DNA of 41,309 bases from a virus: positions 1 through 41,309 of IMG/VR virus record IMGVR_UViG_3300032294_001096; one strand, written 5' to 3'. Numbering within the stretch: the stretch's first letter is position 1; every line of letters begins with the position of its first letter. A program made the translations under genes and the position numbers. The notes under the pieces were generated by a model. It was not told the origin of the DNA and searched no databases. It saw only the letters and a program-made list of their open reading frames with translations. This document shows, in pieces, positions 37,955 through 41,309 of the stretch.

Positions 37955-39643
37955 ATGGCTGACGACGTCGCAATCACTGCCGGCACCGGCACGAACATCG
38001 CCACCGACGATATCGGTGGCCGGCACTTCCAGCGCGTCAAGGTCACGTTCGGCGCGGACGGAACGGCAAACGACGTCGCGTCTGGCAACCCGCTTCCGGT
38101 TACCGGCACGGTCGAGATCACCAACGACGCCGGATCGCCGATTGGCGTGTCTGCGTCGTCTCTTCCACTGCCGACCGACGCCGCATCGGAAACGACGCTT
38201 GCGAGCTTAGACGCCAAGACGCCTGCGCTCGTCAGCACGGTTCCGTTCAACAACTCGTCTGCGCCGCCGACCCGCATCGTCGGGCAGGACATCTGGAATT
38301 GCTCGTTCGCGCAGTCTGGATCGTCGGTGCTGTCTGTTGACTTCACGACGCCCACCGTCGGAACGGGCGTCACGTACAACCAGACCTCCGGCAACCTGAA
38401 CATCCTGACCGGCACGACGACCAACGCGGAGTTCCTGACCCGCTCGGTGCAGTCGTGGCGCGGCTCGCTGCGGATGCGGTTCTCGCTCGTCGCGAGCCAA
38501 CGCATTGCCAACCAGAACTTGCAGATCGTCCTTGCCGACCTGATCGGCTCGGCGCTTTCCTACAACATCGTATCGACCACGGTTGTCGATGTGACGTTGA
38601 CGGCGCACGGCTACACGGACCAGAACGTCGGCCAGTTCATGCAGATGGGCGGCATTACGGGCGCGGCGGGTGTGCCGGGTCGCTATGCCATCGCATCGAT
38701 CCCCAACGCCAACACGATCCGTTTCACGGTGGCGGGCTGGCCTGCGAGCGGCACCGGCACGCTGACGCTGTTCGGCTGGAACTACGTCCGCAACCTCATC
38801 ACCGGCACGACGGCCACGAACGTCGCGTGGGACGGCCAGCGGCGCGGTTGGGCCACGGGCGATACGACGGCGACGATCAACACCACGGCTTCGCCTGGAT
38901 CGATCATTCAGAACGACCTGAATGGTCGCGATGCGTTCCTGATGGATCAGCTTCGCATTACGTCCACGACGCCGACGTTCACGACGAGGGCGAGCCGCTA
39001 CGAGAACCTTCCCGACGACGACGTGGTGCTTTACGTCTTCATTTGGTCCTACAACGGCACGGTTGCTCCGGCTTCCACCACGACGTGGACGCTCGGCTTC
39101 ATCTCGGTTGAGAAGTTCGCCAACGTTCCCGTGTACCTTCAGGGGTCGCGGGCCAACGGCGCGGCTAACCCGATCTCGGTGACGTTCCCGGCAGCACAGG
39201 CTGTCAGCGGCACCGTCACGGCCAACATCGGCACGGGCAGCATCGCAGCCGGGACCAACGCCGTTGGCGACGTGGGCATTCAATACAGGGCCACCGCGAC
39301 CGGCGCGGCATCCTTCGTCTCGGTCATGTCGCCGGCTACGCCTGCCGCGACAGTCTGCAAGGCCGGCGCGGGGCGGTTGCTCGGGGTCCAGTTGCAGAAC
39401 AGCGCGGCTGCGATCCGGTCGGTCAAGTTCTGGAACACAGCGCAGGGATCGGTCACGCTCGGGACAACCGCGGCGGTCTTCGAGGTGGACATCCCCGCCG
39501 GCGAGCGAGTGGATTTCAACCTGCCGGGCGGCATCGGGTTTGCGACCGCCATAACCTATGCGGTCACAGGGGCGAAGGGGCTAACGGACAACACCGGAAC
39601 CCTCGGCGTCAACGACGTTTCCGGCGCTCTGTTCTTCGCCTGA
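37955..39643 (+). CDS. Large virion structural protein, 562 aa
   Basis: Beta-rich throughout. The N-terminus includes DDIGGRHFQRVKVTFGADGT; a central segment VVDVTLTAHGYTDQNVGQFM ... NANTIRFTVAGW is like the domain inserted in the collar fibre. A C-terminal domain (about 430-562) contains RLLGVQLQNSAAAIRSVKFW. It is probably a baseplate or fibre component. No catalytic motif. Confidence 0.7.
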   Translation: MADDVAITAGTGTNIATDDIGGRHFQRVKVTFGADGTANDVASGNPLPVTGTVEITNDAGSPIGVSASSLPLPTDAASETTLASLDAKTPALVSTVPFNNSSAPPTRIVGQDIWNCSFAQSGSSVLSVDFTTPTVGTGVTYNQTSGNLNILTGTTTNAEFLTRSVQSWRGSLRMRFSLVASQRIANQNLQIVLADLIGSALSYNIVSTTVVDVTLTAHGYTDQNVGQFMQMGGITGAAGVPGRYAIASIPNANTIRFTVAGWPASGTGTLTLFGWNYVRNLITGTTATNVAWDGQRRGWATGDTTATINTTASPGSIIQNDLNGRDAFLMDQLRITSTTPTFTTRASRYENLPDDDVVLYVFIWSYNGTVAPASTTTWTLGFISVEKFANVPVYLQGSRANGAANPISVTFPAAQAVSGTVTANIGTGSIAAGTNAVGDVGIQYRATATGAASFVSVMSPATPAATVCKAGAGRLLGVQLQNSAAAIRSVKFWNTAQGSVTLGTTAAVFEVDIPAGERVDFNLPGGIGFATAITYAVTGAKGLTDNTGTLGVNDVSGALFFA

Positions 39644-39646
39644 TCC

Positions 39647-40045
39647 ATGTTGCTCCTTTTCTCCGGGGCGGCGGCCGCCGCGACGGAATACCTCTATATC
39701 GGCCCGTCCGCGCGCTCGACGCGATACCTCGGCGCCAAGACGGACGCGCAGATTTACCTCGGCCCGCGAGCGCTGTTCCCGCCGGAGAGCGCGTCGGCAA
39801 TCCTGATGGAAGACGACGCCACCTACTGGCTGATGGAAGACAACGTCTCCCTCTGGCTGGTGGAGACCGCCGGCTCCGCGCCGGCCGACGCGATCCTGGC
39901 CGAAGACGGAGCCTCCGTCTGGACGATGGAGGACGGCACGACGCCGTGGCTCATGGAATCCACCGTGCCGCTCGACGCCCTGCTCGACCTCAATGACGAG
40001 CCCGTCCTCGACCTCGACGACGAATACATTTTGCCCCCACTGTGA
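39647..40045 (+). CDS. Acidic repeat protein of the tail module, 132 aa
   Basis: After a hydrophobic start and TEYLYIGPSARSTRYLGAK, an acidic motif occurs twice: AILMEDDATYWLMEDN (about 51-66) and AILAEDGASVWTMEDG (about 82-97), each followed by a short -W-L-(V/M)-E- end. The last 30 residues are Asp/Leu-rich. The same motif is present in the J-like protein. Function unknown; a role in joining tail parts is conceivable. Confidence 0.65.
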   Translation: MLLLFSGAAAAATEYLYIGPSARSTRYLGAKTDAQIYLGPRALFPPESASAILMEDDATYWLMEDNVSLWLVETAGSAPADAILAEDGASVWTMEDGTTPWLMESTVPLDALLDLNDEPVLDLDDEYILPPL

Positions 40046-40056
40046 GGATCTGACAC

Positions 40057-40506
40057 ATGCCGAGGACTTCCGATTTCACCGATGGCGGGGACTTCGAAGA
40101 CACCGACATTGTCGGCGTCGTCGAGACGCCAGGCAGCGGCCCGGTCAAAAAGACGGTCAGCAAGCTGATCAACTATGTCGGCGTGGCTCCGATCAACTCT
40201 CAGTCGACGGCCTACACGCTGGTCCTGACAGACCGCGGCAAGGTGATCCTGCATCCCTCGGCGGACACGACGGCACGCACGTTCACGGTGCCGGCGAACA
40301 GCTCCGTGGCGTTTCCGGTGGGAACCTGCATCACCATCGTGAACCAAAACGCTGCGGGCGTCGTCACGATCGCCATCACGACCGACACGATGCGGCTGGC
40401 CGGCGCCGGTACCACCGGCTCGCGTACGCTGGCGGCGAACGGCGTGGCGACGCTGATCAAGCTCACCTCAACCGAGTGGATCATCTCCGGCGTGGGGCTC
40501 ACCTGA
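40057..40506 (+). CDS. Tail fibre/structural protein, 149 aa
   Basis: An acidic start (PRTSDFTDGGDFEDTDIVGV) is followed by KKTVSKLINYVGV. Beta strands follow with AYTLVLTDRGKVILHPSADT and FPVGTCITIVNQNAAGVVTI, a pattern common in phage fibre knobs of the type 'Y-T-L-x-x-x-D-x-G-K-x-I'. One-base overlap with the next gene. Confidence 0.7.
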   Translation: MPRTSDFTDGGDFEDTDIVGVVETPGSGPVKKTVSKLINYVGVAPINSQSTAYTLVLTDRGKVILHPSADTTARTFTVPANSSVAFPVGTCITIVNQNAAGVVTIAITTDTMRLAGAGTTGSRTLAANGVATLIKLTSTEWIISGVGLT

Positions 40507-41129
40507 TGACCGCGCAGTTTCTCATTCGGGCGGGCGGGCTGGTGTCGGCGGGGGGCGGCGCGGCGCTGACGTGGAACCCAGCGGACAAGGGCTCGCGTAT
40601 TGTTCTGTCTGCGGGAGATACGCGGGCGACATATAGCGGGCCGGCGGACTTTGCGCCTTTCAACGTTCGCGGAACAATAGGCAAAAGCACGGGAAAGTGG
40701 GTCTTTGAAATAACGACATCCACGGGAACGATGTGGTGCGGCTTTGCAAACGCATCTGCGTCCAACACCGTCTACATGGACGCAACAGGGTTTGATACCG
40801 TTTGGGTCGCAAACAATACAAACTTGTGGAGGACTAATAACGGGTCCACCACTATCGGAACGGGCGGCTCCGTTGGCCTTTTCGGGTCAAACATTACTTA
40901 TGCCGTTGACTTCACCGCAGAGCTGATGTGGGTCGCAGTGGACGGCGGCAACTGGAACAATAGCGGCTCCGCAGACCCAGCGACAGCAACGGGCGGGTGG
41001 GACTTCTCGGCCACGAATGCCGGGCCATTCTTCCCGTGGTTTTCATGCAATTCGGACGCCATGTTCGCCGATATTCGCACGTCTGGCATGGCAAAGTCCA
41101 TCCCCTCCGGCTTCTCGGCGTGGGCTTGA
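40506..41129 (+). CDS. SPRY/B30.2-like tail protein, 207 aa
   Basis: The domain after about residue 35 shows the SPRY pattern: TGKWVFEITTST, then CGFANAS, GSVGLFGSNITYAVDFTAELMW and VAVDGGNWNNSG, with a closing GPFFPWFS. Phage SPRY domains are found on receptor-binding proteins. Base composition in this gene is lower in GC than the head genes (31 of 60 bases in 40681-40740). Confidence 0.7.
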   Translation: MTAQFLIRAGGLVSAGGGAALTWNPADKGSRIVLSAGDTRATYSGPADFAPFNVRGTIGKSTGKWVFEITTSTGTMWCGFANASASNTVYMDATGFDTVWVANNTNLWRTNNGSTTIGTGGSVGLFGSNITYAVDFTAELMWVAVDGGNWNNSGSADPATATGGWDFSATNAGPFFPWFSCNSDAMFADIRTSGMAKSIPSGFSAWA

Positions 41130-41132
41130 TCA

Positions 41133-41309
41133 ATGTCCGGCAACCGTATCGACACCTATCCCGTCACCGGCTCCTTCGCTCGAGCCCATCGCGCGCTCGG
41201 CAAGTTCGGCATGAACCTAGCCGACTTTGCCGCGCTTACCACGTCTAGCCGCTTTGACGGCTTTGGCAACGGCACCGGCTACACGGTCAGCAACTGGATC
41301 AGCGATGGC
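41133..41309 (+). CDS. Start of a tail-spike-like gene, cut by the window end
   Basis: 59 codons are visible (MSGNRIDTYPVTGSFARAHR, then ALGKFGMNLADFAALTTSSR). The gene starts 3 bp after the previous stop. It is the last gene of the host-interaction block. If the genome is circular it would continue into the spike gene at the left end, but the last codon ends exactly at 41309 while the left gene's frame begins at position 2, so a direct join is out of frame by one base. Confidence 0.6.
   Translation, partial: MSGNRIDTYPVTGSFARAHRALGKFGMNLADFAALTTSSRFDGFGNGTGYTVSNWISDG

Noticed and set aside
1-41309. Integrated prophage in a bacterial chromosome
   Set aside because: No bacterial genes at either end, and late genes directly abut int and a tRNA fragment (attP order), which would be split apart in a prophage.

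Overview
The window reads as nearly all of a temperate, long-tailed (siphovirus-type) phage genome with an HK97-style head, from a GC-rich alphaproteobacterial host. The host assignment is inference. It rests on high GC, tail genes of the kind found in alphaproteobacterial phages and gene transfer agents (GTA), and the general look of the small genes. No bacterial gene is visible. Late tail genes lie directly next to the 3' end of the integrase gene, and between them sits a 20-bp fragment matching the 3' end of a tRNA gene (T-stem, acceptor strand, CCA) without the rest of the tRNA. That is the arrangement expected of attP in the free or circular phage form, not of an integrated prophage. Both window ends fall inside tail-spike-like genes, so the sequence is probably a circularly permuted genome opened in that region. 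The two ends do not join in frame as given.

Layout. (1) Position 1 to 1339 is the 3' part of a beta-helix tail-spike gene, followed by a terminator and the attP region. (2) From 7081 back to 1568, a leftward operon of tightly overlapping genes ends with xis and int. It includes a ParB-fold protein, a small protein resembling DnaA domain IV, two membrane or exported proteins and a 44-residue lipoprotein. (3) From 7082 to 8737 lies the genetic switch: an S24 (LexA/CI-type) repressor, a Cro-like protein, and at least four copies of a 13-bp palindromic operator placed identically over the leftward and rightward promoters. Downstream of the repressor, in the same transcript, is a HIRAN-domain membrane protein likely to be made in the lysogen. 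(4) From 8734 to 16225, a rightward early operon carries zinc-finger/HNH proteins, a VRR-NUC nuclease, a RecA-fold (Sak4-like) ATPase with a possible ssDNA-binding partner, a Cas4-like Fe-S nuclease and a TOPRIM primase-helicase. A repeat- and hairpin-rich region follows that could be an origin. The block ends with an HNH nuclease next to the packaging genes. (5) From 16382 to 25733 come packaging, head, neck and tail-tube genes, including a lambda-G/GT-like programmed -1 frameshift at a GGGAAAA heptamer. (6) From 25726 to 33304 come the tape measure, tail tip, a J-like host-specificity protein and a collar fibre. (7) From 33371 to the right end, a large host-interaction region of spikes, fibres and accessory proteins surrounds a lysis cassette.

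How it fits together. The repressor would hold both early promoters shut through the shared operators while the repressor/HIRAN transcript remains on. Induction through repressor self-cleavage would open replication and recombination genes to the right and xis/int to the left. The HNH/terminase pair would package DNA into HK97-type heads, probably at cos sites. Two gene groups at the ends of the late region, near both window ends, are visibly AT-richer than the core. This suggests recent exchange of receptor-binding genes.

Most promising for novelty: the HIRAN membrane protein in the lysogeny operon, the paired-operator switch with possibly leaderless regulator mRNAs, the palindrome/hairpin region after the primase-helicase, the ParB-like/DnaA-IV-like pair, and the acidic WLMED repeats shared by two tail proteins.
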